A model generated the notes under the pieces. That model did no database searches, was not told where the DNA came from, and saw only the letters and a program-made list of their open reading frames with translations. A program made the translations under genes and the position numbers. Positions 52,181 through 60,824 of a stretch of DNA of 64,000 nt are shown here, piece after piece; the first letter of the stretch is position 1; every line of letters begins with the position of its first letter. Origin of the DNA: Candidatus Bathyarchaeia archaeon (GTDB lineage Archaea > Thermoproteota > Bathyarchaeia > Bathyarchaeales > Bathycorpusculaceae). The DNA is taken from the NCBI GenBank assembly GCA_038880555.1, contig JAVZRN010000002.1:62001-126000 (forward strand), read 5' to 3'.

Positions 52181-52586
52181 CTGTTTTCCTAGCCTTTTTT
52201 CCTTTTGTTTCGCTTGTAACCATCTTCTTAGACAGCAAAACTTCCTCCATTGAGTTTGCCTTTCGAAGCTCGTTCATATACCAGCTTCTGTCCCTTGAAT
52301 AGCTTATTCCAGCCGTTATCCCATAGACAATCAAGGTGAGACCACAGATTATTAGGGCTAAACCCAGAATAGTTCCGCTGTGGAAAACAGTGTAATACGG
52401 AATGAATAAAAACCAATCTGGGTTTCTCTCGATCACGCTGCTAATTAGTAGGTTTTCAAGTATCCCTCCCACAAAGAATGTTGTTCCAGCTAGAAACATT
52501 AGATAGGCTACTGTCTCGTTGTGCCTTGACTCTTCAGCCTTCTCGTGTAAATAGTCTCTGTAGGACATGATCCTCGGTATTCTCAT
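52167..52586 (-). CDS. Two-helix membrane protein of unknown function
   Basis: The 139-residue protein has an N-terminal charged helix (YRDYLHEKAEESRHNET), two membrane segments (about 26-50 and 68-92), and a basic C-terminus (SETKGKKARKTAKHG). I do not recognise a family. The ATG at 52586 is about 30 bases after a TATA-like CATATAATA on this strand, so it is probably leaderless. The gene overlaps the hypB end by 14 bases on the opposite strand. Confidence 0.7.
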   Translation of the reverse strand: MRIPRIMSYRDYLHEKAEESRHNETVAYLMFLAGTTFFVGGILENLLISSVIERNPDWFLFIPYYTVFHSGTILGLALIICGLTLIVYGITAGISYSRDRSWYMNELRKANSMEEVLLSKKMVTSETKGKKARKTAKHG

Positions 52587-52666
52587 TATCGGACCTATAC
52601 CTAAATCTTATTATATGGAAATAAGTATTGCAGAAAAGTATTGGAAATCCGCGGAGAAACAAGGAT

Positions 52667-53413
52667 TTGTCACCAATTAAGGCTGTAATGTTTGATTTCA
52701 TTGGCACGCTGGTTAACGTTAAGGGTTACAGCCTAGAAGCTTCAAAGATGAAGCTTTATAGGGCTATCGTTGACGCTGGCTTCAAAGTAGCCCGAGAAGA
52801 CTTTTTAGAAGCATACAGTCGAGCCCATGAAAAGTACCGTGTTATACGCTATCAGAAGCTTGTGGAGGTTACAAATGCCATATGGATTTCCGACGCCCTA
52901 AATAGTTTGGGATTTAAGACAAGCCCAGAAGACACCCACATAAAGACCGCTGTTAACATTTTCTTTGAGGATTACTTGAACTCGTTTAGGCTAAGAAAAT
53001 GCGCAAAACAAACATTGGAAACGCTATCCAATGATTATAAGCTTGGGCTTATTTCGAACTTTACATATGCCCCAGTGATATATGCTGGACTCAGAAGGGT
53101 TGGGATAAGCAAATTTTTTGACGTAATACTTGTTTCGGACGCTTTTGGCTGGCGAAAACCGCACGCCAAAATTTTTGAGGAAGCATTAAAAAGGCTCGGG
53201 GTTAGGGCTAAAGAGGCTATTTATGTTGGAGACAGCCCGGAAGAAGATATTAAGGGCGCAAAGCAGTTGGGCATGAAAACGGTTTTTGTTGCCTCCCAGT
53301 TTTTCCCGCGTGATAGGTTGCTTGAAAGCGAACAGAAACCAGATATAATAGCCAAAAACATGTGCGAGGCGAAAAGAAAAATTCAAGATATAATTCGCTC
53401 CAATAAGCTTTAG
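52667..53413 (+). CDS. HAD-superfamily hydrolase
   Basis: The 248-residue protein has motif I FDFIGTLVN with the nucleophile Asp, motif II ISNF, motif III Lys in WRKPHAKIFEEAL and motif IV GDSPEEDIKGAKQLGMKTVFV. The residue two after the nucleophile, normally Asp in phosphatases, is Ile, a change also seen in dehalogenases; so the phosphatase role is uncertain. TTG 52667 is favoured (GGAG about 10 bases before); TTG 52628 upstream is possible. The substrate is unknown. Confidence 0.8.
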   Translation: MSPIKAVMFDFIGTLVNVKGYSLEASKMKLYRAIVDAGFKVAREDFLEAYSRAHEKYRVIRYQKLVEVTNAIWISDALNSLGFKTSPEDTHIKTAVNIFFEDYLNSFRLRKCAKQTLETLSNDYKLGLISNFTYAPVIYAGLRRVGISKFFDVILVSDAFGWRKPHAKIFEEALKRLGVRAKEAIYVGDSPEEDIKGAKQLGMKTVFVASQFFPRDRLLESEQKPDIIAKNMCEAKRKIQDIIRSNKL

Positions 53414-53505
53414 TTTCAAGGACTTTTTGGCGTCTTTATGTCTTTGGAATTTAGAAAAGGTTAAATCTTATTCGCTGAGTTCGCTTATTGTCTGGTGGTA
53501 TAAGC

Positions 53506-53784
53506 ATGGCTGGTCTTTTGGATATCGTTGCGCTGGTCCCCCCGTTAATTGCAGGAATGGTGGTGGGCTATTGTTTAAGGGGTAAGAAACTTTTTAGTAT
53601 TGAAAAACTTGTCCTTGGCGTCATTTTGGTGCTTATTTTCTCTCTAGGGTTTTCAATAGGCTTAAACACCCAACTTTTGGAAATAATGCCAACTATCGGG
53701 CTTAACGCCATAGTGCTCTTGTTCATGACGTTGCTTTTCAGCATAGTTTTCGTAAAGGCAGCCAGAAAAATGGTGAGAATATGA
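53506..53784 (+). CDS. LysO-type lysine exporter, N-terminal half
   Basis: The 92-residue protein has about three membrane segments (MAGLLDIVALVPPLIAGMVVGY, LVLGVILVLIFSLGFSIGL, IGLNAIVLLFMTLLFSIVF) and matches the first part of the LysO/YbjE (DUF340) lysine exporter. In bacteria this is one protein of about 300 residues; here the C-terminal half is a separate gene whose start overlaps this stop by 4 bases. ATG 53506 has TGGTGG 7 bases upstream. Confidence 0.75.
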   Translation: MAGLLDIVALVPPLIAGMVVGYCLRGKKLFSIEKLVLGVILVLIFSLGFSIGLNTQLLEIMPTIGLNAIVLLFMTLLFSIVFVKAARKMVRI

Positions 53785-54392
53785 TGAAATATGTTTTGCC
53801 CACACTTGCCCTTGGAATTTTAGCGGGGTACTTGAACAACAATTTTGGTGTTCCATTGTTAAGCACATTTTTTTCGGAATACGCCTTCAACTTCTCGCTA
53901 ATCGCATTGCTGTTCTTAATGGGTACGCTTTTCGCAATGGATGAAAAAGCCGTGGCAAAAATAAGGGAAGCCAAATTTAGAATACTGGTTTTTCCACTCG
54001 CTGTGGCTTTGGGCAGTATAACAGGAGGACTTATTGGCGGAATAATCCTTAGAATTGACGTGTTCGCCTCCATGGGAGTCTGTGCTGGCTACGGCTGGTA
54101 CACGCTAGCCGGACCAATGGCTGGACAGCTTTTCGGGCTAGAGTGGGGAGCCCTCGGCTTCGCAGTAAATCTCCTCAGAGAACTCGCCACAATAGCAGCC
54201 ACGTCACTAGTTGCAAAACTGGACAAGTATGCGCCAATAGCAATGGGAGGTGCAACGGCAATGGACACAACACTACCCGTAATAGTGCGCTACTGCGGCC
54301 AAGAAACCCTTATAACAGCCTTCTCCAGCGGCTTCATCTTAACAGTGGCAGCACCCTTCACCATAACCGCCATAGCAGCCATCGCCCATTAA
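53781..54392 (+). CDS. LysO-type lysine exporter, C-terminal half
   Basis: The 203-residue protein has about six membrane segments and the DUF340/LysO core: MGTLFAMDEKAVAKIREAKFRILVFPLAVALGSITGGLIGG, VCAGYGWYTLAGPMAGQLFGLEWGALGFAVNLLRE and GGATAMDTTLPVIVRYCGQETLITAFSSGF. It should pair with the upstream half to make one exporter of lysine or a similar amino acid. The overlap of 4 bases with that gene favours equal translation. Confidence 0.82.
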   Translation: MMKYVLPTLALGILAGYLNNNFGVPLLSTFFSEYAFNFSLIALLFLMGTLFAMDEKAVAKIREAKFRILVFPLAVALGSITGGLIGGIILRIDVFASMGVCAGYGWYTLAGPMAGQLFGLEWGALGFAVNLLRELATIAATSLVAKLDKYAPIAMGGATAMDTTLPVIVRYCGQETLITAFSSGFILTVAAPFTITAIAAIAH

Positions 54393-54586
54393 GGCTTGTC
54401 CCTAAACTTTTCAGATGCTGGCTCCCCGCCAACACCCCAATGCGTTTTAGGAACTTCATGCACAACCACTTCGACAACGCTTTCCGGAACACCCAAGCCT
54501 CCAAACACCCTTGTTATCTCCCTAATCAATGTTTTGATGCGGTCCCTTCCAAAACCCTCCCAAACATACACATGAACTATGGGCAT
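54389..54586 (-). CDS. 4-oxalocrotonate tautomerase-family protein
   Basis: The 65-residue protein starts MPIVHVYVWEG. After Met removal Pro becomes N-terminal, the catalytic base of this family, so ATG 54586 is chosen over 54595. Length and the beta-alpha-beta pattern (KTLIREITRVFGGLGVPESVVEVVVHEVPKTHWGVGG) fit. It would tautomerise small keto acids; the substrate is unknown. It overlaps the LysO gene by 4 bases, convergently. Confidence 0.82.
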   Translation of the reverse strand: MPIVHVYVWEGFGRDRIKTLIREITRVFGGLGVPESVVEVVVHEVPKTHWGVGGEPASEKFRDKP

Positions 54587-54640
54587 ACACACCAACCCTT
54601 TAGTCTACAATTATGTGCCTTTCAAGTTAAAAGTCTATGG

Positions 54641-54715
54641 TGCGGCCGCCGGGATTTGAACCCGGGTCGTCAGCGTGGCAGGCTGATGTCCTAGTCCAGG
54701 CTAGACTACGGCCGC
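54641..54715 (-). tRNA. tRNA-Gly (GCC)
   Basis: A 75-base cloverleaf on the minus strand: acceptor GCGGCCG/CGGCCGC, anticodon stem TCAGC/GCTGA with loop CTGCCAC, giving anticodon GCC; T arm CCGGG/CCCGG with loop TTCAAAT; discriminator A. No CCA is encoded and no intron is present. It starts 54 bases from the tautomerase start. Confidence 0.95.
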
Positions 54716-54896
54716 CCAAATAATTTCCGTTTATCCTCTTATCCATGTTTTCCTAAAAAGCATTATGTTCCGTGTTGTTAATAGCAAATGTCAATTTTGT
54801 GTTGAGTGGGAGACTGCAAAATTGATAGTCCTCCCTCTAGTTTTCTTGGTTGCTTTATAGTCAAGTTTTTATTGCTTGTTGGCTTTTTGTATTGTG

Positions 54897-55778
54897 ATGT
54901 TTGGTAAGGAGTTTTTTGTTAATCGTTATCGATTGTTGGGTTGGGAGTTTAGGGATGTTACGCCAAAACAAGCCATTAGGGTTAATGCCATGAACGTTAA
55001 GGGCATCAACATTGTAGAGAGGCTTAAGGGTTTAGGTGTTGGGCTTGAGGAAATTCCATTTGTCAGTGGCGGGTACTGGGTTGTCCATTCTGATTTTTCC
55101 GTTGGTGCTGCAGTAGAATATCTTTTGGGTTATTACTCTATCCAGGAGGCGGCAGCCCAAATCCCAGCAACATTATTTACGGATTTAAAGGGCAAGACTG
55201 TTTTGGATGCTTGTGCTGCTCCGGGCGGAAAGACTGTTCAGCTGGCTGATTTGATGGATAACACCGGCGTTATTGTGGCTTTGGACGTTAACACGCATAG
55301 GCTTAAAGCCCTAGCGAACCAGCTGGAGCGGTGCCGCGTAAAAAACACCATTGTTTATAGGTTGGACGCTAGAAAGGCCTCAAGGCTTGGTTTAAAGTTT
55401 GATAGAGTGCTGCTTGATGTTCCATGTTCTGGCAACTTCGCCACTGACAAGGAATGGTTTAGGCGGAGAACGCTAGCTGATGTTAAGCGAAACGCTAGGC
55501 TTCAGAGGGAGATTCTCACTGAGGCCGCTAGGGTTCTAAAGGATGATGGCGAAATAGTTTATGCCACATGCTCCCTAGAGCCAGAAGAGAACGAGTTAAA
55601 CATAGACTGGGCTGTGAAGAACCTAAACCTCGAAACCGTGGAAATAGAATGTTATGGGGAGGAGGCGCCAACAGAAATTTTCGGCAAAAGGCTGGACAAC
55701 TCCGTAAGGAATTGCCGCCGCATATGGCCGGGTGAAACTCAGGGCTTTTTTATCTGTAAACTCAAAAAACGCGGGTGA
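54897..55778 (+). CDS. NOL1/NOP2/Sun family RNA cytosine-5 methyltransferase
   Basis: The 293-residue protein has the SAM-binding VLDACAAPGGKTVQLADLM and both catalytic cysteine motifs, DVPCSGN and ATCSLEPEENE. It would methylate cytosine C5 in tRNA or rRNA. ATG 54897 is preferred over the frame start at 54876. The N-terminal part (1-80) resembles the domain that precedes the methyltransferase in archaeal NSUN proteins. The following gene, a PUA protein, starts 9 bases after the stop and probably works with it. Confidence 0.88.
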   Translation: MFGKEFFVNRYRLLGWEFRDVTPKQAIRVNAMNVKGINIVERLKGLGVGLEEIPFVSGGYWVVHSDFSVGAAVEYLLGYYSIQEAAAQIPATLFTDLKGKTVLDACAAPGGKTVQLADLMDNTGVIVALDVNTHRLKALANQLERCRVKNTIVYRLDARKASRLGLKFDRVLLDVPCSGNFATDKEWFRRRTLADVKRNARLQREILTEAARVLKDDGEIVYATCSLEPEENELNIDWAVKNLNLETVEIECYGEEAPTEIFGKRLDNSVRNCRRIWPGETQGFFICKLKKRG

Positions 55779-55787
55779 ACTGAGTTT

Positions 55788-56279
55788 ATGGCTGAGCTTA
55801 TAGAGGATTTTGCCGGACTTTTCGGCGCTAAACTTGGCTTGGACAAAAGTTTGGTGGCCAAGAAGAAGGGTAAGTTTTTCTTGCTCAGCCCGAATTTGAA
55901 GGAGTTGGCTGGAAAAGACGGCGACTGGCTTTTTGCGGGTACGTATATAGGAAAAATTGATGGTGGCAAGTTTTATCCAAGTTTTCCCCTGCTTTATATG
56001 ATTACAGACAAAGCCCAAAACAGGGTGGTTGTTGATGATAAGGCGGCTTGGCTTTTCGTTTGTGGCAGAGATATATTCAAGGAGGGAATATTGGGGGCTT
56101 ATGGCTCAAAGAGTAAGGGCACCTACACACTGGTTTTTAATCGCTATGACGAGTGCCTTGGCTTTGGCAGAATATTAAGAAACATAGAAAAGGCGAAAAG
56201 CGGCGTGGTCGTCAAAAACATTTTAGATATTGGAGATTTCCTAAGAAGAGAGCGAAACACAAGAGTTTCAAAGACCTAA
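55788..56279 (+). CDS. PUA-domain protein (NIP7-like)
   Basis: The 163-residue protein begins with a small domain (1-65) and ends with a PUA-like segment: KFYPSFPLLYMITDKAQNRVVVDDKAAWLFVCGRDIFKEGI and RYDECLGFGRIL. This arrangement resembles archaeal and eukaryotic NIP7, a factor for ribosome biogenesis. It follows the NSUN methyltransferase gene and may supply its RNA-binding part. The exact partner is unknown. Confidence 0.75.
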   Translation: MAELIEDFAGLFGAKLGLDKSLVAKKKGKFFLLSPNLKELAGKDGDWLFAGTYIGKIDGGKFYPSFPLLYMITDKAQNRVVVDDKAAWLFVCGRDIFKEGILGAYGSKSKGTYTLVFNRYDECLGFGRILRNIEKAKSGVVVKNILDIGDFLRRERNTRVSKT

Positions 56280-56281
56280 GC

Positions 56282-57574
56282 TCAGCTCGATTTTATTTTG
56301 CTGACTAGCTCTTCTATTTTAACCTTGCTTTGTTCTTTTCGTTGCATATCTCTTAAGACTACGGCTCCTTCGCTTAGTTCCCTTTCGCCAACTATAATTA
56401 CATGGCTTATTCCTCTTCTGTCGGCGTCCTCCAAAGCTTTTGTCACTTTCCGCCCCATGACCTCTGTTTCAACAGCTATTCCATCTTTCCTTAGCATTTC
56501 TGAAATCCTTAAAGCTTCATCGTTCAAGTTTTCATTAACTGGAATGAGCATTACTCTTTTTCCCTCTTCGATTGGTGGGCTGATTTTCTGCTCTTGCATA
56601 GCAAGCATTATTCTGTCTATTCCATGAGCAACCCCAACGGCTGGTGTCGGTTCGCCTCCAAACAGTTCAACGAGTTTATCGTATCTTCCCCCACCAGCCA
56701 GCGCAATGTCGAGTTCTGGAACGTAAACTTCGAAAATCATTCCGGTATAATATTCCAGTCCGCGGGCGAAGCCAGCATCCACCGTTATGTTCGGCTCCTT
56801 CGTTGTTTCCCTTACTAGTTTTAGGATTTCTCTAAGATTTTTCACGGCATCAAAGGCTGTTCCATAACCTTTAGTAAGTTTTTCCATTTCCTCTAAAATG
56901 CTTGTTGTGTTGCTCCCTCTTAAGCTAACCAACATCTGAAGCGTTTTTAGGCACTTGTCTGTTGCTCCCGCTTCTTTCACGATGTTTATGGCATCTTCAT
57001 ATTGTTTTTTGTCCATAAGTTGCATGACGCGGTTTTGGGTTTCCTCTTCGAGTCCTTCGCGGCTTAAGATGCCTCTTAAAACGCCGACGTGTCCAATTTT
57101 GAAGGAGTAATTTTTCAACCCCACAGCCCTCATTAAAGTGTTTGTTAGCAATAGAACTTCGGCGTCGGCTTCTGGTTTTTCAGAGCCCATAAGCTCAAAG
57201 TTTGACTGCCAAAACTCTCTGAAGCGTCCCTTTTGTGGTTCGTCATACCTGTAGAGGCTTCCCACGCAAAACAGCCTCAACGGTTTAGGCTCGTTTCGCA
57301 TTGTTGTTGCCACAAGCCTTGCAACAGAAGCCGTGAACTCCGGTCTTAGGGCAACTTTTCTCCCACCCAAATCTTCAAAGGCATACATTCTTGCTCGGAC
57401 TTCTTCGCCAGCCTTCGCCGCAAGCAGTTCATAGGACTCGACAACAGGCGTTATTATTTCCTTGTATCCATATAGTTTGGCGGTTTCTCTGGCTTTTTCC
57501 TCTATAAACCGCATTAATCTTGCTTCTTCTGGTAGGAAGTCCCTCATCCCACGGACTGTTTTGTAGGCGCTCAT
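56282..57574 (-). CDS. hisS: Histidyl-tRNA synthetase
   Basis: The 430-residue class II synthetase charges tRNA-His. It has motif 1 at the start (GMRDFLPEEARLMRFIEE), motif 2 LRPEFTASVARLVATTMR ... FCVGSLYRYDEPQKGRFREFWQSNFEL, the histidine-specific GLEYYTGMIFEVY and motif 3 GGGRYDKLVELFGGEPTPAVGVAHGIDRI, followed by the anticodon-binding domain. Length fits. It converges on the PUA gene with two bases between stops. Confidence 0.96.
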   Translation of the reverse strand: MSAYKTVRGMRDFLPEEARLMRFIEEKARETAKLYGYKEIITPVVESYELLAAKAGEEVRARMYAFEDLGGRKVALRPEFTASVARLVATTMRNEPKPLRLFCVGSLYRYDEPQKGRFREFWQSNFELMGSEKPEADAEVLLLTNTLMRAVGLKNYSFKIGHVGVLRGILSREGLEEETQNRVMQLMDKKQYEDAINIVKEAGATDKCLKTLQMLVSLRGSNTTSILEEMEKLTKGYGTAFDAVKNLREILKLVRETTKEPNITVDAGFARGLEYYTGMIFEVYVPELDIALAGGGRYDKLVELFGGEPTPAVGVAHGIDRIMLAMQEQKISPPIEEGKRVMLIPVNENLNDEALRISEMLRKDGIAVETEVMGRKVTKALEDADRRGISHVIIVGERELSEGAVVLRDMQRKEQSKVKIEELVSKIKSS

Positions 57575-57604
57575 AACATGTTCACGTTTTAGGCGCTTAC
57601 GCTT

Positions 57605-58165
57605 TTATGGTAAGGTTAATTGTGAGACGGAATAGTAAACTATTTCGCCTCTTCGGCTCATAACAGCCAAAATTAGCTCCTTTTTTAGGCTTTGGCATTG
57701 CCTCATTATTTGGGTTAGTTCCTCCATTTTTATTGGTTTGCCCTCCTGAAGGCTTAGGATTAGGTATTTAGCTGTGTCCTTTCCATATTCGCCTCTTTCG
57801 TAAACTCTGAAGTCTACGCCTAAGCCGAAGCCTTCGCGGACAACATATCCGCGGCTTCTTAGGTCTCTGTAAACCAAGTACTTAGCCCAAGCATTTTCGT
57901 CGGTTTTCTCTGCGACTTGCAGAAGTTTTTGGAAGTCCATTTGCTCGCCTTCCTCATCTTTAACTGAGACCAGCCCCTTCTCCAAGAGGTGGAGTGCCTC
58001 GTAAAAGTTTAGGAGAAGCCCGCCGTTTTCTTCTATGCCATAGCCCTTTGCTTTAAGCTCCTCTATTCTTTGTTTGCTGGTTATTTTCACTCCCTTTTCT
58101 ATTAATGTTCCCTCAATTTTTGTTTCTTGGCGTGTTGACTGCGGCTGCTCCTTATTTTTGTTCAT
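57605..58165 (-). CDS. endA: tRNA-splicing endonuclease subunit, catalytic His position altered
   Basis: The 186-residue protein has the two-domain EndA layout. The C-terminal nuclease domain shows YLVYRDLRSRGYVVREGFGLGVDFRVYERG, with Tyr122 in place of the catalytic tyrosine, and SLKKELILAV with the catalytic lysine near 161. In family members such as M. jannaschii the His follows the Tyr by ten residues in a KEHS-like motif; here the aligned segment is KDTA (129-132), so Thr131 stands there. It may be the structural subunit of a heterotetramer, or have changed chemistry. It is 5 bases from mtnA on the same strand. Confidence 0.82.
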   Translation of the reverse strand: MNKNKEQPQSTRQETKIEGTLIEKGVKITSKQRIEELKAKGYGIEENGGLLLNFYEALHLLEKGLVSVKDEEGEQMDFQKLLQVAEKTDENAWAKYLVYRDLRSRGYVVREGFGLGVDFRVYERGEYGKDTAKYLILSLQEGKPIKMEELTQIMRQCQSLKKELILAVMSRRGEIVYYSVSQLTLP

Positions 58166-58170
58166 AGGCT

Positions 58171-59190
58171 TTAACCGTGCTGGCTTATTTTTGCCAAATC
58201 GTCCTTATATAGGATGCCTTCCTCGCAGATGATTGCCGTCACATATTTTATTGGCGTAATGTCAAAGGCCGGATTTAGGGCTGGAACGCCTTCTGGGGCT
58301 ATCCGCTCAGAACCTATACATGTCACTTCTTCTGGGTTTCGCTCCTCTATTGTTACGTCTGCCGCTCTGTGGGCTAGGTCGAAGGTGGATTTTGGAGCCG
58401 CCACATAAAACGGTACGCCATGCTCTTTGGCTAGAACGGCTATCTGGTAAGTTCCAATCTTATTGATGACTGCGTCTCGCACTATTCTGTCGGCTCCGAC
58501 AATAACTTTATCCACCATCCGCTTATACATGACATATCCAACCATGGTGTCGCTTATCAGGGTGACTGGTATGCCGTCCCGCTTAAGCTCGTAGGCTGTT
58601 AGGCGGGCGCCCTGCAGCTTTGGCCTTGTTTCGGTGGCGATAACCCTAACTTTCTTGCCTTGTTCAGTGGCTGCCCTAATAACGCCTAGGGCTGTTCCAT
58701 AGTCAACTGTGGCTAGTGCTCCAGCGTTGCAGTGCGTCAGTACGGTGTCTCCATCATTGATTAGGGCGGCTCCATACTTTCCCATCGAACGGTTTGCTGC
58801 GGCGTCCTCGTCAGCTATTCTATTTGCTTCTTCAACGACGAAGACGGCTAATTCCTCAGCGTTTCCTTGGAAAGCCCTAGCCTTGTTTAAAATCCTGTCA
58901 ACCGCCCAGAAGAGGTTAACCCCTGTCGGTCTGGTCTTCCGTAATGTGTTTGCCGCCTCTTCCAATTCGTGGATAAGCTCTTCTTTCCGCCGTGCCTTTG
59001 AATGGTAAGCTGTCAGCGCCAAGGCGTAGGCTGCGGCAACCCCGATTAGTGGAGCACCCCTAATCTTCATGGTTTTTATGGCTTCAGCCACTTCACTACA
59101 ATTTTTCAGCTTTAGAAACTCTGTTTTGTGAGGGAGCTTCGTCTGGTCTATTGTTATGACTGTTCCGTTGCGCCACATTATGGTTCGCAT
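58171..59190 (-). CDS. mtnA: Methylthioribose-1-phosphate isomerase
   Basis: The 339-residue protein has MKIRGAPLIGVAAAYALAL, TRPTGVNLFWAVDRI, THCNAGALATVDYGTALGVIRAA and the catalytic Asp in VGADRIVRDAVINKIGTYQIA, the MtnA pattern. It isomerises methylthioribose-1-phosphate in methionine salvage. A related archaeal family isomerises ribose-1,5-bisphosphate in AMP recycling; the TRPTGVNLFWA segment and length favour MtnA. It is encoded with endA. Confidence 0.9.
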   Translation of the reverse strand: MRTIMWRNGTVITIDQTKLPHKTEFLKLKNCSEVAEAIKTMKIRGAPLIGVAAAYALALTAYHSKARRKEELIHELEEAANTLRKTRPTGVNLFWAVDRILNKARAFQGNAEELAVFVVEEANRIADEDAAANRSMGKYGAALINDGDTVLTHCNAGALATVDYGTALGVIRAATEQGKKVRVIATETRPKLQGARLTAYELKRDGIPVTLISDTMVGYVMYKRMVDKVIVGADRIVRDAVINKIGTYQIAVLAKEHGVPFYVAAPKSTFDLAHRAADVTIEERNPEEVTCIGSERIAPEGVPALNPAFDITPIKYVTAIICEEGILYKDDLAKISQHG

Positions 59191-59257
59191 TCGGTATCCA
59201 CCTCTCCTTGCCCGCTAACCGTTTATGCCGGTTAGGTATAAATCTTGTTAGACACGT

Positions 59258-59992
59258 GTGAGAGGGGATGGTGAACAAGTTTTGAAGAGGGAAAGCCTCC
59301 AAACCATCGTTGAAAAGCTTGGAACGCGATATTCCGAAATCTTAGGCATAGACCTAAAAAGCCGAGAGGAGAAGGAAATTTTCAAATGGTTTTTGACCTC
59401 CATACTTTTCGGCGCGCCCATAACCGAAACGTCCGTCATAAAAACTTACAAGTGCTTCGAAAAGCGAGGCGTCTTAACTCCTCAAAAGATTTTGGAAACC
59501 GGCTGGGACGGCTTAGTGCAGATTCTCGACGAGGGCAGCTACACACGTTACGACTTCAAAACGGCTGACAAACTTCTCGAAGTTATGCGAAACTTAATAG
59601 AAAAGTATGGCGGAAAGCTGACCACCATTTATGAAGAAGCCCATGACCACGCAGATTTGGAAGAGAAGCTTAAAAGTTTAGGAAAGGGTGTCGGCGACGT
59701 GACTGTGGGCATATTCCTAAGGGAGCTGCGCGACGTTTGGGAGAAAGCCAAACCAAAACCAACAAGCCTCGTTGTAATAGCAGCCAAAAACCTTGGAATA
59801 ATTGATGAGAAATCTCCAAAGGATGTTTTGCGGCAGCTTGAAGATTTTTGGGCTGAGAATGCTGTTTCTGGCAAGTCCTTCATAAACTTTGAAACTGCGC
59901 TGCTTCGCCTAGGAAAGAACTATTGTAGAAAGGAAAAATGCACCGCTTGCCCGGTTAGGGCGGAATGCAAACGCCACTTTACGGAGGCTTAA
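59258..59992 (+). CDS. Endonuclease III-like HhH-GPD protein with iron-sulfur cluster
   Basis: The 244-residue protein has a helix-hairpin-helix/GPD region (LLEVMRNLIEKYGGKL ... LGKGVGDVTVGIFLRELR) and the C-terminal cluster CRKEKCTACPVRAEC, with C-x4-C-x2-C-x5-C spacing, two residues shorter in the first gap than in E. coli EndoIII. It probably acts in base-excision repair. The usual catalytic Lys in the hairpin is not obvious, so the glycosylase specificity is open. GTG 59258 or TTG 59282 could be the start; the latter has GGTGA 7 bases before it. Confidence 0.8.
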   Translation: MRGDGEQVLKRESLQTIVEKLGTRYSEILGIDLKSREEKEIFKWFLTSILFGAPITETSVIKTYKCFEKRGVLTPQKILETGWDGLVQILDEGSYTRYDFKTADKLLEVMRNLIEKYGGKLTTIYEEAHDHADLEEKLKSLGKGVGDVTVGIFLRELRDVWEKAKPKPTSLVVIAAKNLGIIDEKSPKDVLRQLEDFWAENAVSGKSFINFETALLRLGKNYCRKEKCTACPVRAECKRHFTEA

Positions 59993-60713
59993 TGTAGGTT
60001 ACAACTTCTATTGGGCATTCTTCCGGAAGCTTTAACCGTTTCCGCCACTCGTCGCCTATGGCTATGAGGGAGAAAACCCCTGAAATTTCAGCCTTCGCCT
60101 TACGAACCAAGTTAACGAGGGCTGCCTGCGTTTCACCGGTCTTGATCATGTCATCAACTATTAGGACGCTGTCCCGCTTTTTGATGGCGTCCTTTGGAAC
60201 ATAAAGCGTCATTGTCACGCCGGAATCCCTAAGCACAAACGTTTCCTCCAAAAACTCTTTAACGCCAACCTCCTTGCTTCTCTTGGCTATGACAAGGTTT
60301 ACGCCTAGGGCGTTTGCCACCATAGTCGCCAAAGGAATTCCGTCAACAGCCGCCGTAAACACTTTTGTGACACGTTTTCCAGCGAAATTTGCAAGCGCAT
60401 GATTAGCCGCCTGCTGGAGAATGTTAAAATCGCCAATAATCTCAGTATTGTCGAAATAGCCATCCTCATTAAACCTTATCCGGTTACGAAGCTCGTTCTC
60501 CAAACCAACAAACTTTGACAAGACTTTCCATAGCTGCTTGGCTCTGGCAGTGTTTGGCAAAACATGCCCTTTAGCGTACCTGCTTAGAACCGTTACTGGC
60601 AATCCAGTCTTCGCCGACAACTCGCGATACGTGATATTCCGCTTGTATTTTGCTGTTCTAAGAAGCTCTATAGTCATCAAACGCAGTTTCAACTCCTCCG
60701 CATGTGTGCTCAT
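59979..60713 (-). CDS. HTH-phosphoribosyltransferase regulator (GfcR/OPRT-like)
   Basis: The 244-residue protein has an N-terminal helix-turn-helix (NITYRELSAKTGLPVTVLSRYAKGHVLPNTARAKQLW, about 25-60) and a type I phosphoribosyltransferase domain with the PRPP loop VLIVDDMIKTGETQAALV near 186. This fusion is the GfcR-type archaeal regulator, which senses PRPP or a related compound. ATG 60713 is chosen over 60731, with GGAGG 6 bases upstream. It converges with the endonuclease III-like gene with a 14-base overlap. Confidence 0.85.
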   Translation of the reverse strand: MSTHAEELKLRLMTIELLRTAKYKRNITYRELSAKTGLPVTVLSRYAKGHVLPNTARAKQLWKVLSKFVGLENELRNRIRFNEDGYFDNTEIIGDFNILQQAANHALANFAGKRVTKVFTAAVDGIPLATMVANALGVNLVIAKRSKEVGVKEFLEETFVLRDSGVTMTLYVPKDAIKKRDSVLIVDDMIKTGETQAALVNLVRKAKAEISGVFSLIAIGDEWRKRLKLPEECPIEVVTYIKPP

Positions 60714-60824
60714 CAGCCCTCCCCCATACACAAGGACTAGTTAAATTCCAAAGCGTTTACATCTTATTATTACCTTTCCAATTTATAATTTCCGCTCGAA
60801 AACCGAACAGTACGCAACAAACGT

